64,000 bases of DNA, from contig CM055095.1 of assembly GCA_029204225.1 (NCBI GenBank), forward strand, positions 16,384,442 through 16,448,441, given 5' to 3'. The DNA is from Diphasiastrum complanatum (Eukaryota; Streptophyta; Lycopodiopsida; Lycopodiales; Lycopodiaceae). Made by a program: the position numbers and the translations under genes. Positions within the stretch are counted from its first letter, which is position 1; each line of letters opens with the position of its first letter. This document shows, in pieces, positions 12,762 through 23,783 of this stretch. The notes beneath the pieces were generated by a model. The model was not told where the DNA came from and did not search any database. It saw only the letters and a list, made by a program, of their open reading frames with translations.

Positions 12762-13515
12762 GTGAAGTATGTAATGCATATGCTGGACAACGAGGTAATA
12801 CCAGGCCAAACAGAGAACCCAGAAGAGAGGAATGAAGAGATGCAGGGCAAAGGTACGACAATGGTACCAACATTAGAAAATATAATCAAAGAACCAAGGA
12901 TATCACAAAGACCGAGCAAGGCACCTCAAAGGTATGATGAAATGACTTTCATCAGCATTCAAGGAAAGGGGGCCATTGAACCAGAGACACTCGAGGAGGT
13001 GAAAATGAGTCCAGAATGGGAATATGGAAGGCAGTAATGGATTAAGAGATCAACTCGATCAATAGGAATGAAGCCTAGGAACTGGTAGATCTACCAACAG
13101 GGAGAAGTACTATAGAATGCAAGTGGGTTTGTAAGTTGAAGTATGGTGCATAGGGCAACATAGAAAGATACAAGGCTAGGTTAGTCGCAAAGGGATATTT
13201 GTAGATTGAGGGAATCGATTACATGGAAACATTCGCACCAGTTGTCAAGCTAAGTTCACCCAGAATCTTGATAGCTTGGAGAACCATGTGGGGAATGAAA
13301 ATCAAATAGATGGATGTGAGGATCGCCTTTATGAAGGGCAACTTGGAAGAAGAGGTATTTATGAACCAACCATCTGGTTTCACTAATGGGTCTAACAAGG
13401 TATGTGCTCTCAAAAGAGCTTTATATGGCCTAAAGCAATCTTCTAGGATGTGGTATCAGAAGATAGATGTATTTTTCATGGGAATTGGATTTAAAAGGTG
13501 CTATGTTAATAGTGG
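12762..13515 (+). pseudogene. Copia A reverse transcriptase, 3' truncated
   Basis: A linker frame at 12762-13037 (RPSKAPQRYDEM) leads into reverse transcriptase blocks read across several stops: ECKWVCKLKYG, RYKARLVAKGY, YMETFAPVVKL, MDVRIAFMKGNLEEEVFM and ALKRALYGLKQSSRMWYQ. It is cut at about 13515, before the YVDD motif, so no active site remains. RNase H is missing. Confidence 0.85.
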
Positions 13516-14100
13516 GATATTACTACAACATTCTGGAGGATTTCCCACCCTATTATCGAGGCTTTTATGAAGAATTTTTTTTTTGAGAAAACATCGTATG
13601 CCTCGGTATAAACCCTGAAGAATGCCTCGGAACAAGATCCTCGATAATTGCCTCGGTAATCCAGGCTTCTTCACCTCGTTTTTGCGTTGTTTATAGCATG
13701 CATATACCGAGAGATACACTGAGGCCCCTCGATATATCCCTCCCAGCTATTGGTGACCCTCTCTATTCCAAGGATGATACCGAGGGGTATCCCTTGGTAT
13801 ATCTCTATCGAAAGTTTAGGTGTTTCGAGGGTTTAAAATCAAAAAAAAAAATTAGGGCAGAATGGAGCCAGTTTAAAAAATGGACTCCATTTGACCCTAG
13901 GAGTCTTTTGCACCACTTCTTATGAAGTTGGTAAGCAAAGTCATTTGTTCATTCATTATTGTTAATAAAAAAATTTGCAAAATTTATTTGAGTTACATTA
14001 TAAGCACTTAAAAAGTGATGAAAGAAACTTAAATTCAACGAATATATATTCATACATAAATGTTCCAAGTACAAAGGTATGTTACAAATTGGATTATTGA
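13516..14100. other. CCTCGG-rich spacer that interrupts copia A
   Basis: This stretch contains GCCTCGG several times and mirrored GATACCGAGG / TACCGAGAG words. Similar CCTCGGAATA or TTCCGAGG words recur at 36490-36570, 37260-37300 and 38170-38470. That suggests one repeat family, possibly a transposon end. A 75-codon frame at 13698 has no recognisable motif. Confidence 0.4.
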
Positions 14101-14107
14101 AACATAC

Positions 14108-14210
14108 CTAATTATAACTAGATCCAGCTGAGTCATCCTCGTCCTGGCCATTGACATCGCAATCGGACTCGTGTGATTGCGATGCATGGGATTGAGACTG
14201 TGATACCTAC
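14108..14210 (-). pseudogene. Acidic last-exon remnant, copy 1
   Basis: The minus strand reads a Ser/Gln/Asp-rich tail containing SQSHASQSHESD and GQDEDDSAGSS before a stop. A diverged copy lies about 530 bases away at 14638-14740. It resembles in style the acidic end of the transposase gene at 15949-16716, so both copies may be duplicated last exons of that family. Confidence 0.35.
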
Positions 14211-14234
14211 ATCCAATGAATATAATTTAGTTAT

Positions 14235-14567
14235 ATGAGAAATGTGATGAGAGTGAAAGTCAGACCACATGAATGTAGTGAAGTTAATCTTGAAGCCATA
14301 TATACCTCAGATCTAGAATATCCATCCGAATCAAGGCACAAAGAAGACTCGAAGTTTGTGAGGAAAGGATTCCACAAAAATCCAGATCGTGTCAAACAAC
14401 AACAGGAGGCCACTAAGAGGCTACAAGAGACTTTAGGAACCTTCACACCTTGGGAGTGGTGGCCAAGGTTCTCCCATGGACATCATTATAACCTTGTCAA
14501 ATGGCTCCATTCTATCCTAAAACTGGACTACATGCAATTGAAGAGCCATGTGGAGGACTTAACTTAA
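14235..14567 (+). CDS. Unrecognised 110-codon reading frame
   Basis: The frame is open from an ATG at 14235 and reads a charged, non-repetitive peptide with GFHKNPDRVKQQQEATKRL and TPWEWWPRFSHGHHY. The composition looks protein-like rather than random, but I recognise no domain and see no clear splice sites. It sits between the two copies of the acidic tail remnant and may be a captured or chance frame. Confidence 0.2.
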   Translation: MRNVMRVKVRPHECSEVNLEAIYTSDLEYPSESRHKEDSKFVRKGFHKNPDRVKQQQEATKRLQETLGTFTPWEWWPRFSHGHHYNLVKWLHSILKLDYMQLKSHVEDLT

Positions 14568-14637
14568 ACAAATTATATACATATTGATACATAAATATTC
14601 GAATTACAAATATATATCAAAATGAAACACCTAATTA

Positions 14638-14955
14638 TTAGATCCAGCTGAATCATCCCCATCCTGGCCATGGTCATCAGACTCATGTGACTAAGATGCA
14701 TGAGACTGGGATTGCGATACCTGCGTGCAATGAAGATGTGTAAATTTTGTAAGTGATTTTATTAGAGTGTCCGACCGAATGAATGTGGTGAAGTCAAAAT
14801 ATATGTTGAAACCATAATACATACCTCAAAATATCCATCCAAGTCAATTTTCACTCCTTGTCTCTCCAATAATTCGAGTAATGATAATATGCATACTTGT
14901 ACTCATCTTTTGTGGGAGACTGCTTTACGACAGATTTCTGCATGAATCGACAAAT
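14638..14955 (-). pseudogene. Acidic last-exon remnant, copy 2, with upstream exon scrap
   Basis: 14638-14740 repeats the tail at 14108-14210 with substitutions and a short deletion. Near 14870-14955 the minus strand reads QKSVVKQSPTKDEYKYAYYH, which matches the exon RSVVGRFPTHDEYMYAYSHG at 16090-16215. So a second, more decayed copy of the same transposase-like gene lies here. Confidence 0.5.
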
Positions 14956-15948
14956 CAGACCGAAGAAGGAAAAATGTGAGAATAGAGTGTGGGGGTGTCG
15001 GGATAATCAGGTGTGACAGATGCAGGAGTCAAAGTATCATGCGCCATCCACGTTGCTTTTTGAGTTAGGGTTTTTCGAAGTAAGGAAGACCTATGACGAG
15101 GCCTGATGGATGTGCTGGACTCGAGGCCGCATGAAGCACGACATCATCGGCGTCATTGCCACAACAGGAGCCGCTGCTGAGGCGACTCACCTATGATCAC
15201 TCTTTTTCCGGCCGGAATGTCGGGAAGAAGCACTCGCATTAGAGTATGCGGGGGAGGGACTCTCACCGGATAGACCCTCGTGGAAGGGGGGAACACCTCG
15301 GTCGGAGGGTTATGGGGACTGGATCTCCTCTAATGAGATGATGTGGACAATCTACCTGGATTGTGTGCATCCCAACGAGCCCGCAGTCTCTCCATAATTT
15401 TGCCTGCACGCGAGGCGACATTCCATCCATATAACTTAGGACTTCATTGTCACTCATGGATGAAAAATGGGATGACTCGCGACTGCGGCCAAATCCGTGA
15501 CTTGGAGATGTGTCATGAGACATGGAGGAGACGATTGGGATAATCTCTGCAAGCAATAAAATATATTTTCAAAACATACAACCATGTAGAGTTAATTAGT
15601 GAAAGAAATAAATTCAAATACTTGAGTTAAGGGTTTAGGGTAGAACAAAAAACACGATTCTTTGCATTCAACAATAGTTGAATATATTACAGTACACCAC
15701 AATAATCACATGTTAACCACAATAATTACACTTCATAATAAATAAATTAAACATTTTTACATCGTTTTATGGCCAAATACATTTCAATTACATGACTAGT
15801 CAAGGTTCAAGATTACATAAAAAGCTAGCTGCATCGAAAGATGGCTGGCAAATGTACGAATAAAAATGAAAGATGTAAAAATATGTACACAAGTGTCTGT
15901 AAACATGGAAAGGCTAGCTATAGAGCCAAAACACTAGCTAGACCTATC
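14956..15948. other. Interval without a supported gene
   Basis: GC-richer than its surroundings between about 15050 and 15540, with a 97-codon minus-strand frame at 15263-15556 (SHGFGRSRESSHFSSM). It could be an upstream exon of the decayed second transposase copy, but I cannot match it to the copy at 16.3-16.7 kb. Confidence 0.35.
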
Positions 15949-16716
15949 CTAATCCTCCTCATCATCTCTGCCATGTGGAGCTTGTTCTTCCTGCATGTGC
16001 AAAACACATGAATTAGTCTTTCGAACAATCGTATGGGAGTGGGAGAGAATAGCAAGTTTAAAGAACATAAAATGGATTTGATGTCGTACCTGAGGAGCAA
16101 TATCCCAGTTTATACACACGCCCTGCCTCTCCAATAACTCAAGTACTGCCTGCGTACCATGGGAATATGCATACATGTACTCGTCATGTGTAGGAAAACG
16201 TCCCACAACGGATCGCTGCACAAACCTTCCAAATTTTGATTATATAAAGAGAGCATTCTATTCCAACGTTCTTACGAAAAAATCCCAAGAGCAAAAAAAA
16301 AACAATCAATAGTCAAATTACACAAATGGGTATAGGATAGACTTACAAAGTGGGCTCGAAAATATCCCTTGTCGCCACTGCCCAAGTGAGAAGGCCCCGT
16401 GGTCTCTAGTCGGACTCTGGCTGTCTCTCGTTGCTGTCTGAAGCGTTCTGATCATCTCGATACTCTTTCTTCGCATGCTTCTAGTCCTCTTTCTCCACGT
16501 GGGAAGGCCTGCCTCTCTTGACTTTCACTGTATCTCGGATCTCCGATTTGTTGTGGCTCATCACAACTCCCATGCGGCTCTTCATCCATTTCCATACGAA
16601 TTCCATGTCCTGGGATGGGATAGGGAACTCACTACGCAGCTGGTCAATGACGCGATTCTTTCAGTCATTGCTGATATCGCGCCAGTCATGAAAAATGTCA
16701 CTGGGAAAGTGTCTAT
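15949..16716 (-). pseudogene. En/Spm (Ptta)-type plant transposase gene, three exons
   Basis: Exon 1 (about 16716-16347) reads DWRDIS, RVIDQLRSEFPIP, WKWMKSRMGVVMSHNKSEIR and RGRPSH, then in a second phase LGSGDKGYFRAHF before a GTAAGT donor. Exon 2 (16215-16090) follows a GCAG acceptor and reads RSVVGRFPTHDEYMYAYSHG and GVCINWDIAPQ before a GTACGA donor. Exon 3 (15990-15949) reads EEQAPHGRDDEED and stops. The W-K-W, RGRP and PTHDE-Y order fits the short Ptta/En/Spm plant transposase family as I recall it. Two stops and a frameshift in exon 1 make it a pseudogene. Confidence 0.55.
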
Positions 16717-16789
16717 ACATGAGCATCAGAATATCCGACTTGTATGCTCATGCAGATATATTATGAGTAATCACATCCTCGACATATAT

Positions 16790-17085
16790 TAAGATATCTG
16801 AGTTATACACTGATCTTGACATATTACAATCATGAGAAATATCTTTGATTCATGTCAAGATATCCGAGTTATAGTTACTTGATCTTGACATATTACGATC
16901 ACGAAAAATATCTTTATCAAGACATCCGAGTTACAGTTACTTGTTCTTGACATATTAGGATCATGAGAAACATCTTCGATTCTTGTCAAAATATTTTAGT
17001 TATAGCTACTTGATCTTGACATATTAAGATCATGAGAAATATCTTTTATTCATGTCAAGACATTCGAGTTATAGTTACTTGATCT
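16790..17085. repeat. Tandem repeat, about 62-69 bp by four
   Basis: The phrase GATCTTGACATATTA recurs at 16812, 16881, 16943 (as GTTCTTGACATATTA) and 17012, each followed by CATGAGAAATATCTT and CGAGTTATAGTTACTT variants. Unit lengths are therefore 69, 62 and 69. Confidence 0.85.
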
Positions 17086-17393
17086 CGTTGTAGTGCAATC
17101 AGCGGATCTGTTTTCGACATCTATTGTTCTTGTCGACGTTCTTTGGATGCTATCCCTTTTTGAACCACAACGATGTCCCAACATTTTCTTGATGTTGCTC
17201 TTATTTGAACGTTTAGAATAATACGTAAAGCACTCACTTAATGGTTAAGTAAATGATACTTGTTTTCTCTTTTTAGAGTGCAAAGATTGTTTTGACAAAC
17301 ACCAATTCATTGTTTGATTTTGCATGTAGAAAGGAGCTTCGTCATATGTCATGGCATTCGTAATATTTCTATCTATTGTAATTGAAAGCAAGT

Positions 17394-17812
17394 TTTTTCA
17401 CTGGGATAGTAGCCTCTGAATTTAGTAGTTGAAACTACTAGCCCTTCAAAATCCATACAATCAACAACGTCATCAATGTTGTATAATGGACAGTTGGCAA
17501 GAACGAGTTCATTCATGTTGACAATATTTGCATTATCCGACAAGCTTTTTTTTGTAATGACATCGATGCAACTATAGTTGTAAACGTCTCTTAGGTGATC
17601 AAAATCACCATGAGGGTATGGCAAAGGACAAATCCATTTTAAAAACCTTTGAAATTAGGACCACACTTTTATCCATACTAACTTCTCTGAAAAAACATGT
17701 TCTATTTGATTCAGCAGTTAAGACATTTCCAAATGCAACCACTTCTTTCCAAAAAAATAAAACAACTGAAACATCTTCTCTTGAGCAGTCCATGTAGTGA
17801 CCTTGAAAAAAA
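17394..17812 (-). pseudogene. Unrecognised exon-like reading frame
   Basis: On the minus strand a TTTTTCAAG acceptor near 17802 opens a frame reading MDCSREDVSVVLFFWKEVVA and TAESNRTCFFREVSMDKSVV. Near 17610 it must change phase to continue as LPYPHGDFDHLRDVYNY and MNELVLANCP, ending at 17373. The composition is protein-like and the two phases join naturally, which suggests one frameshifted gene. I do not recognise the family. An OB-fold protein of the RPA type is only a guess from the alternating hydrophobic strands. Confidence 0.35.
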
Positions 17813-17895
17813 AATATAAGTACACTTAATGTTAGGATTTGCAATGCTATTGAAAGTATAATTAGCAAAATTATGAGACTATAACAAAATTATGA

Positions 17896-18232
17896 AACCT
17901 TAGCCCTTAGCTCTTGGCCCTTAGCCAGTGGCCCTTGGCCCATAGCCCTTAGCCCATAGTCGTTGGTCGTTGGCACTTGGCCCTTGCCCCTAGGCCCTTA
18001 ACCCTCAGCTCTTAGCCTTAGCACTTCGCCCTTAGCTTTTGGCCCTTGGCCCTTACTCTTGGCCCTTGCCCCTAGGCCCTTAGCCTTAGCACTTGGCCCT
18101 TAACCCTTAGCCCTTGGCCCTCGGTCCTTACCCCTTGGCCCTCGGTCCTTACCCCTTAACCCTTAGCCTTAGCCCTTTGGCCCTTAACCCTAGCCTTTGG
18201 TTGGCCCTTAGCCCTTAGCCCCTAGCCTTTGA
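17896..18232. repeat. Degenerate CCCTTAG/CCCTTGG heptamer array
   Basis: About 340 bases built of CCCTTAG, CCCTTGG, CCCATAG and CCCCTAG units, with many single-base changes. The heptamer resembles the plant telomere unit CCCTAAA at most positions. No coding frame crosses it. Confidence 0.85.
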
Positions 18233-18343
18233 CTTTTTTGTATGTTTTGTATTTTTTTCTTGTCGTTATAATTATTTTTGTATTTATTAAGGATTTTTAC
18301 TAGTTTAAAATTCAATTTTTACTAGTCTTTTACATCTATGTTG

Positions 18344-18345
<2 letters not shown>

Positions 18346-18409
<64 letters not shown>
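18346..18409. repeat. (AT)n microsatellite
   Basis: About 64 bases of uninterrupted AT dinucleotide. Confidence 0.97.
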
Positions 18410-18411
<2 letters not shown>

Positions 18412-19069
18412 TAGATTTTATGTCTCATTTTTTAAGTTTTTTTATTAATATTAAATTCTTTTAAGACTTTCTAGATTTTTTTTGTAGGGTTTTTAAGTTT
18501 CTTACAAGTTTTAAGTTTGTATTACAGTTTTTTTAAGATTTAGTCCCATTTTTAATAATACTCCTCTTTTTTCTCATTTTTTAAAGTTTTTTTTTTTATT
18601 TACGATTTTTTAAGAGCCCTCATCTTGTTTTTTAATCCTAGTGACAAAGATCGATTTTGTATTTTATCTCTTCCATGTCATCAATCTGTTTTAAACCTTT
18701 GATTTAGTTTATGCATCTATCTTGGATTGATGATATGGCAAGTCTCTATATATATGCTGCTTAATTTGTTCTGTTCACATTTTTAGATTGTAGTAGTTGT
18801 CTCTGAACCTTTCTCAACTAACTTAGCCTACGACGAGAATGGAATTAGTGGGGAGCTACCAAAAAAACCAAAAACCATATAAGTATAGAAGAAATATGTT
18901 GATATGTAACAGTGACATGTGGCATAATTGGCATAATTTTTGAAATCTAAAAATTTCAAAGCAATGTGAATTTGTTAGATTTCAAAAATCTTGCAACCTC
19001 CTTGATTTTCACATTTTCGACAAATGGTAAAAAAATTTAAACTTTTCTAGCTCGTGTGGGGAAAAGAAG

Positions 19070-19072
<3 letters not shown>
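18410..19072. other. T-rich interval, no gene seen
   Basis: Dominated by TTTTTAAG-like words and short poly-T runs. No coding motif on either strand. Confidence 0.6.

Positions 19073-19139
<67 letters not shown>
19073..19139. repeat. (GA)n microsatellite
   Basis: About 67 bases of GA dinucleotide. Confidence 0.97.
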
Positions 19140-19143
<4 letters not shown>

Positions 19144-20529
19144 AAGTACGAAAGATGGAACGTACTTGGAATGGATTATGACACAGTACATGCATGTCCA
19201 GAAGACCATGATTTGTAGGATCTTAATTTATTCATGTGTGTGTGTGTGCATACGTGGTTCCTGTAGCATAGTCCGAGCTTTTATAGGTATTGAGTCAAAG
19301 CTACGAGGGCAATACCAACATATAAATCATTTTTCCATCTCCAATTAACCGCAAACCATAACCCTAACAATATTAATGATGACACGAATCCATTGAGGAT
19401 GCAAGGGGGGCTAACTGGCTCCTCGATCGAGTTGTATGTGCCGATTGGGTGTCTTGCCTAAAAATGACGACACCAAAGAGGCATATGGTGTGCAGGCCGT
19501 TGACGTCCTTGAACCTCACGATTCACCACATTGAAATGGGAAAAATGTATGTTACTTCAAACTCAATAACTCTAAAAGGTTGCATGAGGTTCATTTGGAT
19601 TCAAACAAGTGTCCACATGTAACCACTTCGAAGGGTTGAGTTCTAAATAGCAGCATCCTTTTCTCTCTTCGATGCTACCAACCGCAAGGTTCAAGGATTG
19701 CCATGGGCCTACACACCATACTCCTCTTTTGTGTCTTCATAAGAGAGACACTCCTTCGTTACATACGAGTCACTTGTGGGGCCAGTGAGCCTCTTATTGA
19801 TGTCTAAAGGTTGGAAATAGTTTCTAATTCTCAACTTTTAGAATATTGAAATAGTTTACTAGTCTAAAAGGCTAGACTTTTTTGCACTATTTAGAATTGC
19901 ACCAAAGTTGTGCATCTTTTGTAATAGTCTCTTGACTAATGTAGGGCTTGGCCCAAGACCATTAATTATAAATATGAACAACTTTTTGTGGCAAATGGCA
20001 CATTGTGATTAAATTTCTATGAGAGTTCTTATAGTACAACTTGAATGTAGTATATGATTCAGTGATGTTTATGTTTCTTTTAAATATCAAATTATGTTTA
20101 TGTTCTTTTAAATATCAATCTTTATGTTTAAAAGTTGTCTATGTTATTCGGATCGACACTAATTTTAGACATGATTATATCTTATTTCCCCAAAACATCC
20201 ACCATAACCCCCTTGATCTAACAATTGGAATGCTTACTTCATCTGGATTATAAGTTCAATGTATATGATACTCAAGAACCAAATTTATTTTGGATTTCCA
20301 ACATATTAGATGCTCATAGCTATTGGAAAATAGCATCGATAAATTTTAGAAACTATATTGTGACACGTTGATCAAATTTGTCTTGTTTGGCATACAATTG
20401 TATTGAAATAAAATTCGAACTCAAGAAAATCCCACTTCAACAATTAGTAATTTTTTATTGTTTTTCTTATCTGGCTCTTTTGCTACCATATGTAAAAAAT
20501 AGTCCTAAATAAATTGAGATAGTGTTAAA
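19140..20529. other. Interval without a supported gene
   Basis: Only short frames. A 48-base stretch at about 19271-19318 (AGTCCGAGCTTTTATAGG and on) closely matches 26897-26944, so at least part of it is repeated DNA. Confidence 0.5.
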
Positions 20530-20695
20530 CACAACTTAAAGCTTCCAAAGATAGGCATGGAATACAATCCTTTTTGCTTCTTCTGAAACCATAGTAGGTA
20601 TACTACTAGAATATTGACAAACATATGACAACTATAGGTAGCAAGAAGTTGAGAGAAGAAGAAACAATCATGTTAGTACACGACAAAAGTCTTTC
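20530..20695 (-). mobile_element. Short copy of the long non-coding repeat
   Basis: The sequence matches 43768-43808 and then jumps to match 44159-44278, skipping about 350 bases of the right arm. Landmarks are GCTTCCAAAGATAGGCATGG, CTTCTGAAACCATAGTAGG and AGTACACGACAAAAGT. It abuts the copia piece that follows. Confidence 0.75.
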
Positions 20696-20709
20696 AAGTT
20701 AGCATTAAG

Positions 20710-21362
20710 TTACTTTTCTACAAGAGTTTTGAACTTCACAAAGGTTTCAAACACTTCACTTTTTTTAGACAAGAGGTAAATCCAAGAATATCTTGATTTA
20801 TCATCAATAAAAGTGACATACATAAGAGCTCCACCATTAGATTCATGGGAAAAAGAGTGAACATTCGAGTGAATAAGATCAAGAGGAGAGTTAGATCTTG
20901 TCAAAGATCTCTTGAAAGATTGCTTATGAGACTTGGAGAGACCACAAGCTTCACCGAGCTTGCCACACTTGGATATGGCTTCGGGAAGTCCAATTGCTAG
21001 CTCTTTGTTCACCATGGTCTCCATAGCTTTGTAGTTAAGATGGCCTAACCTCTTGTGCCATAGCTCCACTTGAGAGAGCTCATCCCTTGCCATGTTAACA
21101 CTTCCAACCTTCACATTAGCATCCAACTTAAATAACCTTCCTTGCTTAAGGCCATTAGCAATACATTTATCATTCTTCAAGATGGAACATGCTCCATGCT
21201 TGAAATGAACATTTAATCCACTATCCATAAGTTGACCAACACTTAACAAGTTCTTTGTAATAGAAGGTACATAAAGAACATTGTCTAGATCTACTTTCTT
21301 AGATGATCCAAGACATAATGGAATGGATCCAATTCCTACAATCTCACATTCTTGATCACTTG
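20710..21362 (-). pseudogene. Copia GAG-pre-integrase and integrase fragment
   Basis: The minus strand reads KKVDLDNVLYVPSITKNLLS into SVGQLMDSGLN, then LWHKRLGHLNYKAM with the H-x3-G-H zinc histidines, LDLIHSNVHSF at the first catalytic Asp position (Asp replaced by Asn) and YVTFIDDKSRYSWIYLLSKK. It ends at a stop at 20710. The second Cys pair of the zinc site is degraded (CGLSKSHKQ). The 3' part of integrase and the reverse transcriptase are absent. Confidence 0.85.
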
Positions 21363-21409
21363 CAAAAAATAGAAAACATTTTCAATGTTGTTTGATTTTT
21401 TATGACGAC

Positions 21410-23640
21410 ATGTGTATAACTAGATTTTAGTATGTTCATATGATTTTATCAGACTTGTATTAGAAAAAAAGCATGCAATTTCATAAGATATTGATGTGAA
21501 CAAAAAAAATTAAGTACCTAACAACGAATGCTAATTTGTAAATGACATTACGAAGTTGATCAGTTAGATAGCCACGAATGCACATTGAAAATATGTACTC
21601 GACCATCTTCAACCAATTATGAGATTTTAGATCATGGAATTTTCCTTCGGCTGTGTATGATGTTTGTAGTGAATGAGCAAAACCTGTTGGTGTTCTCATC
21701 TCGCAAATGACTGACCGTACATACTTATATTCTTCTTTCGTAAGAATCCAAGGGGCTCTTGGAATAGTATAGGTATTTCCATTCAGTACATAAGTTTGGC
21801 CAATACTCTTCTTTTGTTTTTGATTCTTGTAGATCATGTCTGGCAAAATTACTATCTTTGTTGCCCACCAAGTGTTTCCATATTGATTCACCCACATTTT
21901 TGAATATGTGCATAGGATCAAGCAAGTGATTGGTCAAGAGGTTATTCCAATACGATAAACAATGAAAGATGGATAGTCTTTTCATACCATTGATTGGCTT
22001 AGTCTCTTTTATGAGCATTCCTAAATGGATGATTTTCATCATGCAAGTACTTGCGATGATTTTCATATACAACTTTGTTTAAATGACGTGAGTGTCGAGC
22101 ATCAATATTTGGTCCACAAATGAGACACGTGTGATATCCAGAAGTTGTAAAACCTAGAAGAATCAAATCCAATTCGTGTTATAACTAGAATTTTTTTAAA
22201 GAATAAATATTGCATGCATAAAAAATAAATATACAAAAACTACAAGTGATTTCATTTTATAGTCACCTGAACAATTGCCCAATTGTGGATAGTCATGCAT
22301 AGTCCACATTAAAATCGCACGCAATAAAAATGTATTGTCTTGAAGTGGACATGAGATGTCATATGCTTGGACTCCCTTCCATAGTAGTTCGAGTTCTTCA
22401 ATCAATGGTGCAAAGTAGATATCCATATTTTTTACTTTATGTTTTCTAGGAATTAGAAGTGCTAGCATGGGATGTCCTTTTTTAATGCTTAGCCAAGGTG
22501 GATTGTTATAGTTGACCAACACCACTGGCCAAGTAGACCACGTGTTTGACATTTTTCCAAAGGAGTTAACCTCGTCTGTTGCAAGTCCAAATCTTATATT
22601 TCTTGTTTCACTTGCAAAACATAAATATTCTTTGTCAATGTGTTTCCATGCAGGAGAATCTGAGGGTACTCTCATGATCTCATCCGAAGAACGATGACTA
22701 GCATGCCAATTCACAAGTTCTGCAAGAGACTTGCAACGAAACAATCGTTGCAATCGTGGAATTATTGGAAAGTGTCGTAACACCTTGCATGGGATAGTGG
22801 TCCCTTGTAAATCATCTCGATATCGAGAAGTATCACATATAGGACAAGCTTTTAACCCCCGATACTCACCACGATATAAGATGTAATCTTTTGGAGAAGC
22901 ATGATGCAATGTATAGTCCATTCCCATTGCACTCAACATTTTTTGTGCCTCACCTCTTGTCTCTAACATAGTGTTTCCTTTTGGGAGTAGTTTGCGCAAT
23001 AACCTGTACATAATCAAATGAATTTTCATAATACAAAATAAAAGATAATTTAGCCAACTAAAACTTTTGACTTGAACAACACATCTACTAAAATCTTTAA
23101 AAAAAATCTCAATCTTATTTACCCAAATAAGGATGTAACACTTGTATCATTCCATTTATATTTTGCTTGGAAGTTCAATATAAGCAACGAAACGGCCAAA
23201 CGAGATGTCTTTGCTCCAAGATATAATGGTCTATTTGATTCTTCTCTCAATTTTTTTCCTCGACACTAATAAATGATTCACTATCATGTTCAGTGCGTTC
23301 TTCCATGTCATGATGCTCATAGACGTTATTTATCAAGTTGTTCATGATTTCAACTTCATCTTAAATGCAAGAATCGTTTTCAGCACCTGATCTTGATTTT
23401 GAAGAAGAAGAAGAAGAAGAAGAAGATCAAGGCTAATTTGTTTTGGCACATTGTCGTACATCTATTTTCATCATGGCTCTCAATCCCATACGCTCACGAC
23501 GTGATAGTTGATTTATGTGTGGCCCACCATATGTTAGTCTTGTTTTGAATATGGAGTGACTATTGTCATCGTCACTAGAGCTAGATGATGATTCATAGTC
23601 CTTCAAACATGGGCAACAAATTAACATATAAGATTGTCAT
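21410..23640 (-). pseudogene. CACTA transposase TNP2, N-terminal half
   Basis: Minus-strand exons are resolved by clear splice sites. Exon E1 ends at 23123 and reads RPLYLGAKTSRLAVSLLIL and KWNDTSVTSLFG. Exon E2 (23003-22267) reads LLPKGNTMLETRGEAQKML, CPICDTSRY, IPRLQRLFRCKSLAELVNWH, RFGLATDEVNSFGKMSN, WPVVLVNYNNPPW and LLWKGVQAYD. It joins at a GTGACT donor and CTAG acceptor (113-base intron) to an exon starting at 22153, reading GFTTSGYHTCLICGP and then DPMHIFKNVGESIWKHLVGN and MRTPTGFAHSLQTS. These are the standard blocks of TNP2 transposases of CACTA elements. An in-frame stop near 22010, frameshifts near 23250 and 21900, and the missing C-terminal half make it inactive. The product would cut the element ends in the nucleus. 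Confidence 0.9.
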
Positions 23641-23783
23641 TCATGAAATTTAAAACTAAAATTAAGACATGCAAATCAAACACCATATTTTAAATTAAGA
23701 CATGCAATATGAAATATAAAAAAACAATTAATTGACATTCAACATAATTGTTCTCACTAAATAGATAAAATGTATTTTGATAT

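Larger units (their letters stand above)
10561..13515 (+). mobile_element. Truncated Ty1/copia element A
   Basis: Gag, zinc knuckle, protease remnant, integrase and reverse transcriptase occur in the copia order on the plus strand. The reverse transcriptase stops abruptly near 13515, where unrelated CCTCGG-rich sequence begins. No LTR pair was identified. Several stops and frameshifts make it non-functional. Confidence 0.85.

Noticed and set aside
12421-12919. Two minus-strand frames of about 150 codons opposite copia A integrase
   Set aside because: Shadows of the integrase coding strand with no independent motif.
16790-18232. CRISPR array
   Set aside because: The repeats are contiguous and degenerate, without unique spacers, and the rest of the window is plant nuclear DNA.
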